Shown here piece by piece: positions 1-6,951 of a stretch of 8,358 bases of DNA (positions are counted from its first letter, which is position 1; each line of letters starts with the position of its first letter). The notes below the pieces were generated by a model, which had not been told where the DNA came from, did no database searches, and saw nothing but the letters and a program-made list of their open reading frames with translations. A program made the position numbers and the translations under genes. This DNA comes from Rhodocyclaceae bacterium (GTDB taxonomy: Bacteria > Pseudomonadota > Gammaproteobacteria > Burkholderiales > Rhodocyclaceae): contig JADFDL010000064.1 of NCBI GenBank assembly GCA_018262875.1, positions 1 to 8,358 of the forward strand, read 5' to 3'.

Positions 1-421
1 ACTGGGCGATGATGGCCCGGCGCATCGCCTCGACCTCATGCGTCGCCCGCTCGTCGGCCGGCAAGGGCAGGACCATCGCGGAAAACATGGCGCGCTGATC
101 CGTAACCCGCTCGATGCGGGCACGCTGTCCGCCTTCGACAAGCACCTTCACCGTGCCGTCCGGCAGCTTGAGCATCTGCAGGATGCTGGCGACGCAGCCG
201 ATCTCGTACATGTCCTCGACGTCGGGTTCGTCCTTGGCCGCCGATTTCTGGGCGACGAGCAGGATGTTCTTGCCCCCCTCCATGGCGGTTTCCAGGGCCT
301 TGATCGATTTTGGCCGTCCGACGAACAGCGGAATCACCATGTGGGGAAAAACCACTACGTCCCGCAGGGGAAGCAGGGGCAGTTCGATGCGTTCTGCGGG
401 GAGGTCAAGCGCGCTTGACAT
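1..421 (-). CDS. lon: ATP-dependent Lon protease, N-terminal part (cut by window edge)
   Basis: Lon is a cytoplasmic AAA+ serine protease that degrades misfolded and some regulatory proteins. Only the first 140 codons are present; the ATPase and protease domains lie beyond the left edge. I translated the minus strand by hand: it starts MSSALDLPAERIELPLLPLR and continues with DVVVFPHMVIPLFVGRPKSI, the hallmark opening of the LON substrate-binding domain (about residues 10-140 here). Later conserved pieces are EGGKNILLVAQK and DGTVKVLVEGGQRA. There is no stop in the frame. The start at 419-421 is supported by an AAAGGA ribosome site 8 bases upstream (430-435) and by the alignment of the LPLLPLRDVVVFP block. 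It follows clpX on the same strand after a 110-base gap that carries its own heat-shock-type promoter. Nothing looks broken in the part seen. Confidence 0.96.
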   Translation of the reverse strand, partial: MSSALDLPAERIELPLLPLRDVVVFPHMVIPLFVGRPKSIKALETAMEGGKNILLVAQKSAAKDEPDVEDMYEIGCVASILQMLKLPDGTVKVLVEGGQRARIERVTDQRAMFSAMVLPLPADERATHEVEAMRRAIIAQ

Positions 422-444
422 GATGTTTATCCTTTGTAGAGACA

Positions 445-473
445 GCCGTTGAGCCTATGTTGGGGTCAACGGC
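445..473. promoter_or_regulatory. Perfect 8-bp inverted repeat around the lon -10 element (operator-like)
   Basis: GCCGTTGA (445-452) and TCAACGGC (466-473) are exact reverse complements separated by 13 bases, so the half-site centres lie 21 bp apart, about two helical turns. The -10 element of the lon promoter (456-465) sits exactly between the arms, and the expected start point falls inside the left arm. A transcript starting there would not contain both arms, so a DNA operator is more likely than an RNA hairpin. It does not match CIRCE (TTAGCACTC-N9-GAGTGCTAA). No regulator can be named. Confidence 0.4.
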
Positions 474-485
474 AGGAAATTCAAG
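456..485 (-). promoter_or_regulatory. Sigma-32 (RpoH)-like heat-shock promoter for lon
   Basis: Reading the minus strand, a -35 element CTTGAA (485-480) is followed by a 14-base spacer and a -10 element CCCCAACATA (465-456). The known RpoH pattern is CTTGAA, 13-17 bases, CCCCATnT, so the -35 is perfect and the CCCC core is present. The start point would fall near 449, giving a leader of about 28 bases before the lon start at 421 with its AAAGGA ribosome site. lon is a classic RpoH target in Escherichia coli, which fits. The match is seen in the sequence; the activity is inferred. Confidence 0.75.
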
Positions 486-531
486 AAGTTCAGCAGCGGC
501 CCGAGAAAACCGGTTAGGCCAGCTGAAACAA

Positions 532-1797
532 TCAGTTGGAGCCGGCCACCTTGGGTTGGTCGGCGTAGATCAGGATCGGCTTGGCGGTGCCTTCGATCAT
601 GCCTTCGTCGATCACCACCTTAGTGACATTCTCCATGTCGGGAAGTTCATACATGGTATCGAGGAGAACCGATTCGAGGATGGAACGCAGGCCGCGCGCA
701 CCGGTTTTGCGCTTGAGTGCCCGGCGGGCGATGGCCTGCAGGGCCTGCGGACGAGCCTCGAGTTCGGCGCCTTCCATGGCGAAGAGTTTCTGGTACTGCT
801 TGATGAGGGCATTCTTCGGCTCGACGAGAATCTCCATCAGCGCCGCCTCGTCCAGCTCATGCAGCGTGGCCACCACCGGCAGGCGGCCGACGAACTCCGG
901 AATCAGGCCGAACTTGATGAGATCCTCCGGCTCGATCTTGCGCAAGGTCTCGGAAACGTCCTTGCTGTCGCGACTCTTCACCTCGGCACCAAAGCCGATG
1001 CCGGCCTGCTCCGTGCGGTTGCGGATGACCTTGTCCAGCCCGTCGAAGGCGCCGCCGCAGACGAAGAGTATGTTGGTGGTGTCGACCTGGACGAAATCCT
1101 GGTTCGGATGCTTGCGCCCGCCCTGCGGCGGCACCGAGGCGATGGTGCCCTCGATCAGCTTGAGCAGCGCCTGCTGCACGCCCTCGCCCGAAACGTCGCG
1201 CGTGATGGACGGGTTGTCGCTCTTGCGCGAAATCTTGTCGATCTCGTCGATGTAGACGATGCCCTGCTGCGCCTTCTCGACCTCGTAGTCGCACTTCTGC
1301 AGCAGCTTCTGGATGATGTTCTCGACATCCTCGCCGACGTAGCCGGCCTCGGTCAGCGTCGTCGCGTCGGCCATGACGAAGGGCACGTTGAGCAGGCGCG
1401 CCAGCGTCTGCGCCAGCAGCGTCTTGCCCGAGCCGGTCGGGCCGATGAGCAGGATGTTGCTCTTGGCCAGCTCCACCTCGTCGCTCTTCGACAGGTGCTT
1501 GAGCCGCTTGTAATGGTTGTAGACGGCGACGGACAGGATGCGCTTGGCGGGATCCTGGCCGATGACGTACTGATCGAGGATGGCGCAGATTTCCTTCGGC
1601 GTCGGCAGGTCGCCCTTGGCACCCTTGCCGCCATGATCGGCGGCAATCTCGTCGCGGATGATGTCGTTGCACAGCTCGATGCACTCGTCGCAGATGAAGA
1701 CGGACGGCCCGGCGATGAGCTTGCGCACCTCATGCTGGCTCTTGCCGCAGAAGGAGCAGTAAAGGAGCTTCTCGCCCGGGGTCTTTTTATCTGTCAT
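532..1797 (-). CDS. clpX: ClpX, ATP-binding unfoldase subunit of the ClpXP protease
   Basis: ClpX is a hexameric cytoplasmic AAA+ unfoldase that recognises substrates and threads them into ClpP. The 421-residue product is near the usual length (E. coli 424). Visible parts: the N-terminal zinc-binding domain with Cys14, Cys17, Cys36 and Cys39; Walker A GPTGSGKT (119-126); pore loop GYVG (152-155); Walker B VYIDEID with Glu185; RKH loop (228-230); the IGF loop that docks on ClpP (267-269); EFVGRLPV (301-308); and a sensor-2 GARGLRS with Arg368. The frame stays open upstream to an ATG at 1902, but that stretch overlaps clpP and has no resemblance to ClpX. The start at 1797 begins [19 protein letters not shown] and has GGAG 6 bases upstream. 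It lies 19 bases after clpP, in the same operon. Confidence 0.98.
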   Translation of the reverse strand: MTDKKTPGEKLLYCSFCGKSQHEVRKLIAGPSVFICDECIELCNDIIRDEIAADHGGKGAKGDLPTPKEICAILDQYVIGQDPAKRILSVAVYNHYKRLKHLSKSDEVELAKSNILLIGPTGSGKTLLAQTLARLLNVPFVMADATTLTEAGYVGEDVENIIQKLLQKCDYEVEKAQQGIVYIDEIDKISRKSDNPSITRDVSGEGVQQALLKLIEGTIASVPPQGGRKHPNQDFVQVDTTNILFVCGGAFDGLDKVIRNRTEQAGIGFGAEVKSRDSKDVSETLRKIEPEDLIKFGLIPEFVGRLPVVATLHELDEAALMEILVEPKNALIKQYQKLFAMEGAELEARPQALQAIARRALKRKTGARGLRSILESVLLDTMYELPDMENVTKVVIDEGMIEGTAKPILIYADQPKVAGSN

Positions 1798-1803
1798 TAC
1801 TGT

Positions 1804-1807
1804 CTCC
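1804..1807 (-). promoter_or_regulatory. Ribosome binding site of clpX
   Basis: GGAG read on the minus strand, 6 bases before the ATG at 1797. It falls in the 19-base clpP-clpX gap and decides the start in favour of the short form over the in-frame ATG at 1902, which would lie inside clpP. Confidence 0.8.
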
Positions 1808-1816
1808 GGCCTTTCG

Positions 1817-2476
1817 TTACGCCGCAGTCTCCGCGCGGTTCGCCAGCACCTTGTCCACCAGACCGTAGTCGACCGCCTCGGGGCCCGAGAGGAAGTTGTC
1901 ACGATCGGTGTCGCGCTCGATGCGATCGATCGGCTGGCCGGTATGCAGCGCCATGATCTCGTTCAGCCGGGCGCGCAGATAAAGAATTTCCTTGGCGTGA
2001 ATCTCGATGTCGGAGGCCTGGCCCTGGAAGCCGCCCATCGGCTGGTGGATCATCACGCGCGAGTTGGGCAGGCAGAAGCGCTTGCCTTTGGCGCCGGCCG
2101 TCAGCAGGAAGGCGCCCATGCTCGCCGCCTGACCGATGCACAGCGTCGACACGTCCGGCTTGATGAACTGCATGGTGTCGTAGATGGCCAGGCCCGCCGA
2201 GACGGAGCCGCCCGGCGAATTGATATAGAAGTAGATGTCCTTGTCGGGGTTTTCCGATTCGAGAAAGAGAAACTGGGCGACGATCAGGTTGGCCGTGACA
2301 TCGTTCACCGGGCCGACGAGGAAGACGACGCGCTCCTTGAGCAGGCGCGAATAGATATCGTAGGCGCGTTCGCCGCGCCCGCTTTGCTCGACCACCATGG
2401 GAACGAGGCCCAGGGCCTGAGGATCCCACTGGCTGTTAATGGCGTCGGTGTGCATCATGCTGGCTCTTGGCATCAT
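1817..2476 (-). CDS. clpP: ClpP, proteolytic subunit of ATP-dependent Clp protease
   Basis: ClpP forms the two-ring, 14-subunit serine peptidase chamber that ClpX feeds. Counting from the first ATG (219 residues), the catalytic triad is Ser119 in GQAASMGAF, His144 in VMIHQPMGG and Asp193 in [10 protein letters not shown], matching Ser111, His136 and Asp185 of the E. coli precursor. The mature-like region starts near [20 protein letters not shown]. The start is not certain: the ATG at 2476 overlaps the tig stop (ATGA) and has GGGA about 8 bases upstream. An ATG pair six and seven codons further in ([13 protein letters not shown]) would give 213 or 212 residues, closer to the E. coli length of 207. 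The protein's N-terminus is probably processed away in any case. It is translationally coupled to tig and followed by clpX, the standard proteobacterial order. Confidence 0.97.
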   Translation of the reverse strand: MMPRASMMHTDAINSQWDPQALGLVPMVVEQSGRGERAYDIYSRLLKERVVFLVGPVNDVTANLIVAQFLFLESENPDKDIYFYINSPGGSVSAGLAIYDTMQFIKPDVSTLCIGQAASMGAFLLTAGAKGKRFCLPNSRVMIHQPMGGFQGQASDIEIHAKEILYLRARLNEIMALHTGQPIDRIERDTDRDNFLSGPEAVDYGLVDKVLANRAETAA

Positions 2477-3792
2477 GCCGCATTTCCCATCAGCTCGTCA
2501 AAAGTCGCTGCCTTGTCGGTCGTCTGGGCATTCGCCACCACCCAATTCACCACGTTTTCCTCGATCGCCAGCGCCTCGACCTGCGCCAGGCGCTGCGGCT
2601 GCGAGTAGTACCAGCGCACCACCTCTTCCGGCTTCTCGTAGGACTGCGCCTGTTCGTCGATCAGGGTGCGTACCTGCTCGGGCTTGGCATGCAGGTCATT
2701 CGCTTTCACGACCTCGGCAATGATCAGGCCCAGCTTGACGCGGCGCTCGGCCTGGGCGGTGAACCAGTTCGCGTCGACCGGCATGTTCTTGATGTCTACG
2801 CCGCGATTCGCCAGATCCTGGCGGGCGGCATCCGCCATCGACTCGGATTCCTGCTCGATCAGGGCCTTCGGCACGTCCAGCGGATTCGCATCGAGCAAGG
2901 CCTGCATGGCCTGCTCCTTGATGCGGGCCTTGATGCGTTTTTTCAATTCGCTTTCCAGGTTGGAACGGATTTCGGCGCGCATCTTGGCCACGTCGCCATC
3001 CTCGATGCCGAGCGACTTGGCAAAATCCGCGTCCACCGCCGGCAATTGCGGCGCCTCGACGCCCTTCAGCGCCACCTCGAAACTGACCTGCTTGCCGGCC
3101 AGTTCGCTGACCTGATAATCGGCCGGGAAAGTCAGATCGAAAGTGCGATTCTCACCCGCCTTCAGGCCGGCGATGCCGTTCTCGAAATCCGGCAGCATGC
3201 GTCCTTCGCCCAGCACGACAGGGTAATCGGTGGCCTGGCCGCCCTGGAACACCTCGCCGTTGAGTTTCCCGGTGAAGTCGATGATGACGCGATCGCCGCT
3301 GGCGGCGGCGCGCTCGACCCCGGCGAAAGTCGTGCGCTGCTTGCGCAGCACCTCGATGGTCTTGTCCAGTTCGGCTTCGCCCACTTCAATCGTCGGACGC
3401 TCGACGGTCTTGTCGCCGATGCCGTTCAGCTTCACTTCCGGGTAAATTTCGAACACGGCGGAAAACTCCAGCCGGGAGGCATCTTCCCCGCCTTTCGGCT
3501 CGATGCGCGGATAACCGGCGACGCGCAGGTTCTGCTCGCGCACGGCATTGTTGAAGGCCTTTTCCACCGCCTCGCCGATGGCTTCGTTGCGGGCTTGCCC
3601 GCCATATTGCTGCGCCACCATCTTGAACGGCACCTTGCCGGGGCGAAAGCCGGGCACCTTCACGGTGCGCGCCATTTTCTTCAGGCGTTGCTCGACGTTT
3701 TTTTCGATCTCCGCCATCGGCACCGTCATGTCGATGCGGCGCTCCAGGGAACTCGTGGCCATGGGACTTGCGGGTTGAGGGTTGGTCTGCAT
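2473..3792 (-). CDS. tig: Trigger factor, ribosome-associated chaperone and prolyl isomerase
   Basis: Trigger factor binds the ribosome near the polypeptide exit and shields nascent chains. The product has 439 residues (E. coli 432). Domain order: an N-terminal ribosome-binding domain with the signature GFRPGKVP (48-55); an FKBP-like prolyl isomerase domain (about 165-245) with [20 protein letters not shown] and [15 protein letters not shown]; then a long helical C-terminal chaperone domain ending ELMGNAA. The start [10 protein letters not shown] at 3792 has AGGA six bases upstream (3799-3802). A later in-frame ATG ([11 protein letters not shown], codon 11) would begin closer to the family core but lacks that site. 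The stop TGA (2473-2475) overlaps the clpP start. The gene begins 38 bases after the 3' end of tRNA-Leu on the same strand, leaving little room for its own promoter. Confidence 0.98.
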   Translation of the reverse strand: MQTNPQPASPMATSSLERRIDMTVPMAEIEKNVEQRLKKMARTVKVPGFRPGKVPFKMVAQQYGGQARNEAIGEAVEKAFNNAVREQNLRVAGYPRIEPKGGEDASRLEFSAVFEIYPEVKLNGIGDKTVERPTIEVGEAELDKTIEVLRKQRTTFAGVERAAASGDRVIIDFTGKLNGEVFQGGQATDYPVVLGEGRMLPDFENGIAGLKAGENRTFDLTFPADYQVSELAGKQVSFEVALKGVEAPQLPAVDADFAKSLGIEDGDVAKMRAEIRSNLESELKKRIKARIKEQAMQALLDANPLDVPKALIEQESESMADAARQDLANRGVDIKNMPVDANWFTAQAERRVKLGLIIAEVVKANDLHAKPEQVRTLIDEQAQSYEKPEEVVRWYYSQPQRLAQVEALAIEENVVNWVVANAQTTDKAATFDELMGNAA

Positions 3793-3798
3793 GAAAAA

Positions 3799-3802
3799 TC
3801 CT
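3799..3802 (-). promoter_or_regulatory. Ribosome binding site of tig
   Basis: AGGA on the minus strand, six bases before the ATG at 3792. It supports that start over the internal ATG at codon 11 of the frame. Confidence 0.7.
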
Positions 3803-3830
3803 AGATTGAATCAGTCGGTTGTGCAATGGC

Positions 3831-3915
3831 TGGTGCGAAGGGCGGGACTTGAACCCGCACGCCTCGCGGCGCTGGAACCTAAATCCAGTGCGTCTGCCAA
3901 TTCCGCCACCTTCGC
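3831..3915 (-). tRNA. tRNA-Leu with anticodon UAG, CCA encoded
   Basis: The minus strand folds as a class II tRNA. The acceptor stem GCGAAGG (3915-3909) pairs perfectly with CCTTCGC (3841-3835), followed by discriminator A and an encoded CCA (3833-3831). The anticodon stem CTGGA/TCCAG encloses loop TTTAGGT, giving anticodon TAG at 3881-3879, which reads the leucine codon CUA (and other CUN by wobble). A long variable arm (CGCCGCGAGGCG) and a T arm GCGGG-TTCAAGT-CCCGC follow, both typical of tRNA-Leu. The D region GCGGAATTGGCAGACGC is also typical. It is 85 bases with CCA. tig starts 38 bases downstream on the same strand, so the two are probably on one primary transcript. Confidence 0.97.
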
Positions 3916-3938
3916 GTGCCGTCATTCTACCCTATACT
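3911..3938 (+). promoter_or_regulatory. Candidate sigma-70 promoter for hpnCDE
   Basis: TATACT at 3933-3938 matches the -10 consensus at five of six positions and lies 49 bases before the hpnC start. The best -35 is TTCGCG (3911-3916) at 16 bases, a three-of-six match that falls inside the acceptor-stem end of the divergent tRNA gene. Only the -10 is persuasive. It is three bases from the opposing tRNA -10. Confidence 0.35.
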
Positions 3939-3952
3939 GGCAACCCCGGCAG
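3924..3952 (-). promoter_or_regulatory. Candidate sigma-70 promoter for tRNA-Leu (and tig-clpP-clpX)
   Basis: On the minus strand, a good -10 TAGAAT (3929-3924) lies 8 bases before the tRNA 5' end. A weak -35 CTGCCG (3952-3947) stands 17 bases further upstream. The start point would fall within a base or two of the mature tRNA end. The -10 is convincing by position and sequence; the -35 matches only half of the consensus. Confidence 0.45.
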
Positions 3953-3987
3953 GCGATGCAACTACCCGCCGAATCGACACTTTTGCC

Positions 3988-4797
3988 ATGCCAGTCGACC
4001 ATTACGAGAACTTTCCCGTAGCCTCCTTCCTGCTGCCCGCCCGCCTGCGCGAACCGGTGGCGGCCATCTACGGCTTCGCTCGCAGCGCCGACGACATCGC
4101 CGACGAGGGCGCCCTGACGGATCGGGAACGCCTCGATGGCCTCGATCGCTACCGGGCCGAACTGGACGCCATCGAAACAGGCCGGCCGACGCAGGATCCG
4201 GTTTTCCTGCGACTGCGGCCGGCCATCGCCGAACACCGGCTGCCGCTTTCACTGTTTCGCGATCTGCTCGACGCCTTCAGCCAGGATGTGGTGAAAAAGC
4301 GCTACGCCGACTTCGGCGAACTGATGGACTACTGCCGCCGCTCGGCCGATCCCGTCGGCCGGCTGCTGTTGCACCTCTACGGCGCCGGCAATCCCAAAAG
4401 TCAGTCTCTATCGGACGGCGTTTGCAGCAGCCTGCAGCTCATCAACCACTGGCAGGATATCGCCATCGACTGGCAGAAGGGCCGCGTCTATCTGCCGCAG
4501 GACGAGCTGGCACGCTTCGGCATCGCGGAGACCCAGATCGCCGATGGCCGCTGGAACGCCGCCTGGGCGGCCATGATGGATTTCCAGATCGACCGCGCCC
4601 GCAGCATGATGGTTTCGGGCAGTCCGCTGGTGCATGAACTGCCCGGGCGCATCGGGTTCGAGCTGCGCCTCATCGTCGCCAGCGGCCTGCGCATGCTGGA
4701 CAAGCTGCAGCGGGTGCGCGGCGACGTGTTTCGCCGGCGGCCGGCGATCGGCAAGCGCGACTGGCCGGCAATCCTGCTGCATGCCGCATTCGGGTGA
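3988..4797 (+). CDS. hpnC: HpnC, hydroxysqualene synthase
   Basis: HpnC converts presqualene diphosphate to hydroxysqualene, the second step of the bacterial HpnCDE squalene route. The 269-residue protein has the trans-prenyl-transferase (squalene/phytoene synthase) fold. The first aspartate motif is SADDIADE (Asp35, Asp36, Asp39, Glu40) and the second is NHWQDIAIDW (Asp157, Asp161), followed by KGRVYLP. The NHWQD-AID form of the second motif is HpnC-like, in contrast to NIIRDVGED in the next gene. The frame is open back to a GTG at 3916, but that reading abuts the tRNA gene and is not protein-like. The ATG at 3988 (MPVDHYENFPVASFLLP) is the family start, although no clear ribosome site precedes it. 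It is the first gene of hpnC-hpnD-hpnE, with hpnD four bases after its stop. Confidence 0.93.
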   Translation: MPVDHYENFPVASFLLPARLREPVAAIYGFARSADDIADEGALTDRERLDGLDRYRAELDAIETGRPTQDPVFLRLRPAIAEHRLPLSLFRDLLDAFSQDVVKKRYADFGELMDYCRRSADPVGRLLLHLYGAGNPKSQSLSDGVCSSLQLINHWQDIAIDWQKGRVYLPQDELARFGIAETQIADGRWNAAWAAMMDFQIDRARSMMVSGSPLVHELPGRIGFELRLIVASGLRMLDKLQRVRGDVFRRRPAIGKRDWPAILLHAAFG

Positions 4798-4801
4798 GCG
4801 C

Positions 4802-5635
4802 ATGACCCCCGACGAATACTGCCAGCGCAAGGCGGCGCAGAGCGGCTCCAGCTTCTACTACAGCTTCCTGTTCCTGCCGCCGGAGCGCCGCCGTGCCATC
4901 ACCGCCCTCTACGCCTTCTGCCGCGAGGTGGACGACGTCGTCGACGAATGCGCCGATGCGCAACTGGCACGCGTCAAGCTCGCCTGGTGGCGCGCCGAAC
5001 TGGCCGGCACCTATGAAGGCAAGCCGAGCCATCCCGTCACGCAGTCCCTCGCCGAAGCCGCGCGCGCCTTCAACCTGCCGCAGGAGCTGCTCGCCGAGAT
5101 CATCGACGGCATGGAAATGGACCTGTTGCATAACCGTTATGCCGACTTCAAGGCGCTGCACCTCTACTGCTACCGCGTCGCCAGTGTCGTCGGCCTGCTG
5201 GCGGCGGAAATCTTCGGCTACGAGGACCGGCACACGCTGAAGTACGCCCACGATCTCGGCCTCGCCTTCCAGCTCACCAATATTATCCGCGACGTCGGCG
5301 AGGATGCGCGCCGCGGCCGCATCTACCTGCCCGCCGACGAGCTCGACCGCTTCGGCGTTTCTGCCGAGGACATCCTGCATGCCCGCACCTCGGACGCCTT
5401 CCACCGCCTCATGGAATTCCAGATCGAACGCGCGGAAGCGTATTACGAGCAGGCCTTCGCCCAACTGCCGGCGCAGGACCGCCGCGCGCAGCGACCGGGG
5501 CTGGTGATGGCGGCCATCTACCGCACCCTGCTGCGCGAAATACGCCGCGACGGCTGCCGCGTGCTCGACCGGCACATGGCGCTGACACCGATCCGCAAGC
5601 TGTGGATCGCCTGGCGCACCTGGAACAAGAGCTGA
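4802..5635 (+). CDS. hpnD: HpnD, presqualene diphosphate synthase
   Basis: HpnD condenses two farnesyl diphosphates into presqualene diphosphate, the first step of HpnCDE squalene synthesis. The product has 277 residues and both aspartate-rich motifs: REVDDVVDE (Asp44, Asp45, Asp48) and NIIRDVGEDARRGRIYLP (Asp164, Asp168), the magnesium-diphosphate binding sites of squalene/phytoene synthases. The opening MTPDEYCQRKAAQSGSSFYY is typical of HpnD, so the start at 4802 is preferred over the longer open frame from 4634, which lies inside hpnC. A GGTGA ribosome site (4793-4797) overlaps the hpnC stop, implying coupled translation. HpnC and HpnD are distant paralogues; phytoene synthase is the main alternative reading but the three-gene context argues against it. 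Confidence 0.95.
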   Translation: MTPDEYCQRKAAQSGSSFYYSFLFLPPERRRAITALYAFCREVDDVVDECADAQLARVKLAWWRAELAGTYEGKPSHPVTQSLAEAARAFNLPQELLAEIIDGMEMDLLHNRYADFKALHLYCYRVASVVGLLAAEIFGYEDRHTLKYAHDLGLAFQLTNIIRDVGEDARRGRIYLPADELDRFGVSAEDILHARTSDAFHRLMEFQIERAEAYYEQAFAQLPAQDRRAQRPGLVMAAIYRTLLREIRRDGCRVLDRHMALTPIRKLWIAWRTWNKS

Positions 5636-5636
5636 C

Positions 5637-6899
5637 ATGCGCGTCGCCATCGTCGGAGCCGGCTATGCCGGCATGGCTGCCGCCGCGGAACTGGCTGCGC
5701 GCGGCATCCCCGTCACGGTATTCGAGGCCTCACGCACACTGGGCGGGCGCGCCCGGCGCGTCGAATCGCACGGCTATCCGCTCGACAACGGCCAGCACAT
5801 CCTGGTCGGCGCCTATGTCGAGTTGCTGCGGCTGATGCGGCTCGTCGGCGCGAATCCGGATGAACTGCTGGAGCGCCGGCCGCTCAGCCTGGTCTTTCCC
5901 GGCCGCATGCAGCTTGCAGCGCCGCGCCTGCCCGCGCCGCTGCACCTGGCCGTCGCCCTGTTCACCGCGCGCGGCCTGTCCTTCGGCGCCCGGCTCGCCG
6001 CCATGGATTTCATGCGGCAAATGAAGCGGGGCAACTTCCGCCTGGAGCGGGACATCACTTTCGCCGAACTGATGGCGCTGCACGGCCAGCATGAATCCGC
6101 GATTCGCTACCTGTGGCAACCGCTGTGCAGCTCGGCGCTGAACACGCCGCCGCAGGAGGCCTCCGCCCAGGTCTTCCTCAACGTCCTGCGCGACAGCCTG
6201 GCGGCGGCGCGCAAAGCCAGCGATCTGTTGCTGCCGCGAACGGACTTCTCCGCCCTGTTTCCCGAACCCGCCGAACACTATGTGCGAAGCCGCGGCGGCG
6301 AAGTACTGCGCGGCACGCCGATCCGCGCGATCGAGTGGACGCCCTACGGCTTCAGCCTCGCGGGCGACGCCTCCGGACGCAGCTACACCCACGTCATCGC
6401 CGCAGTGGCGCCCTATCACCTCGAACGCCTGCTGGCAAAGCTGCCGCGCCTGCAACCGGTGCTGGAGGACATCGGGCGTTTCTCCTACGAGCCGATCCTC
6501 ACGGCCTACCTCGGCTATGCGCGGCCGGTCAGGCTGCCCGGCGCCATGGTTGGCGTCGGCGGCACGGCGCATTTCCTGTTCCAGCACGCAAACGACATCC
6601 TCACGGCCGTCACCAGCGCGCGCGGTCCGCACCTCGACCTGCCGCACGAGGCGCTCATCGCGCGCATCCACGCGGAGGTCTGCGGGATCGTCGGCGCAAC
6701 ACCTCCGCCCGCCTGGTCCCAGGTCATCGTCGAAAAGCGCGCCACCTTCGCCTGCCGACCCGGCGTGCGGCGGCCGGCCTGCGAAACGCCACTGGCCAAT
6801 TTCTACCTCTGTGGAGATTATGTCGCCTCGGATTACCCGGCGACGCTGGAGGCGGCGGTGAGAAGCGGAGTGCTGGCCGCGCGCCTGATCGCCCTGTAG
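5637..6899 (+). CDS. hpnE: HpnE, hydroxysqualene dehydroxylase (FAD-dependent)
   Basis: HpnE reductively removes the hydroxyl of hydroxysqualene to give squalene, completing the HpnCDE route. The 420-residue product is an amine-oxidase/phytoene-desaturase type flavoprotein. It has an N-terminal Rossmann motif VAIVGAGYAGMAAA (Gly7, Gly9, Gly12), Glu30 for the FAD ribose, GGRARR (36-41), the following DNGQHILVGAY (50-60), and a C-terminal FAD motif LCGDYVASDYPATLEAAVRSG near residues 391-411. The ATG at 5637 follows the hpnD stop by one base, with AGAG upstream. Its stop TAG (6897-6899) is part of a REP-like palindrome, so the last codon runs straight into the repeat. No squalene-hopene cyclase follows; the next gene is convergent. 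Confidence 0.95.
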   Translation: MRVAIVGAGYAGMAAAAELAARGIPVTVFEASRTLGGRARRVESHGYPLDNGQHILVGAYVELLRLMRLVGANPDELLERRPLSLVFPGRMQLAAPRLPAPLHLAVALFTARGLSFGARLAAMDFMRQMKRGNFRLERDITFAELMALHGQHESAIRYLWQPLCSSALNTPPQEASAQVFLNVLRDSLAAARKASDLLLPRTDFSALFPEPAEHYVRSRGGEVLRGTPIRAIEWTPYGFSLAGDASGRSYTHVIAAVAPYHLERLLAKLPRLQPVLEDIGRFSYEPILTAYLGYARPVRLPGAMVGVGGTAHFLFQHANDILTAVTSARGPHLDLPHEALIARIHAEVCGIVGATPPPAWSQVIVEKRATFACRPGVRRPACETPLANFYLCGDYVASDYPATLEAAVRSGVLAARLIAL

Positions 6900-6951
6900 G
6901 AGCGGTCTTGGCCGCGATCCGGCCGCATATCGCGGCCAAGACCGCTCCTAC
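6896..6951. repeat. REP/BIME-like palindrome between hpnE and ybbA
   Basis: Two 23-base arms, 6896-6918 and 6929-6951, are perfect reverse complements around a 10-base centre (CCGGCCGCAT). Each arm begins GTAGGAGCGG at its outer end and is itself a small hairpin: GCGGTC, TT, GGCCGC, with one T-G wobble. This is the layout of a bacterial interspersed mosaic element made of two inverted REP units with an outer GTAG, the tetranucleotide linked to RAYT transposases. The T-A-G of the left arm is the hpnE stop; that of the right arm, read on the minus strand, is the ybbA stop. As RNA it would form a very stable hairpin and could protect 3' ends or help end transcription from both sides, but there is no T-tract. 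Confidence 0.88.

Noticed and set aside
445..473. CIRCE element or RNA thermometer hairpin before lon
   Set aside because: The arms do not match CIRCE, and the expected transcript starts inside the left arm, so the two arms would not both be in the RNA.
490..526. Possible intrinsic terminator after clpX
   Set aside because: TCAGC/GCTGA and GGCC/GGCC could pair with an asymmetric internal loop and a 15-base loop, but no T-tract follows on the minus strand, so terminator function is not supported.
457..1956. A 499-codon open frame on the plus strand opposite clpX and the end of clpP
   Set aside because: It is the antisense shadow of clpX in GC-rich DNA: rich in Leu, Asp, Arg and Val without domain motifs, while the minus strand encodes a complete ClpX with all its motifs.
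2467..3804. A 445-codon open frame on the plus strand opposite tig
   Set aside because: Same cause: the minus strand holds a full-length trigger factor with ribosome-binding and isomerase motifs; the plus-strand product has no recognisable domain.
3799..3827. Possible tig promoter TTGCAC, 17 bases, TAGGAT between tRNA-Leu and tig
   Set aside because: The -10 would overlap the AGGA ribosome site and put the start point at or next to the ATG, which would make the ribosome site useless.
3916..3987. Upstream extension of hpnC to a GTG at 3916
   Set aside because: It would begin right at the tRNA 5' end and run through both candidate promoters; the extra residues do not resemble the HpnC N-terminus.
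4670..5650. A 326-codon minus-strand frame opposite hpnD, and a similar 313-codon frame opposite hpnE (5730-6671)
   Set aside because: Both are antisense shadows of well-identified genes and have repetitive, low-information protein sequence.
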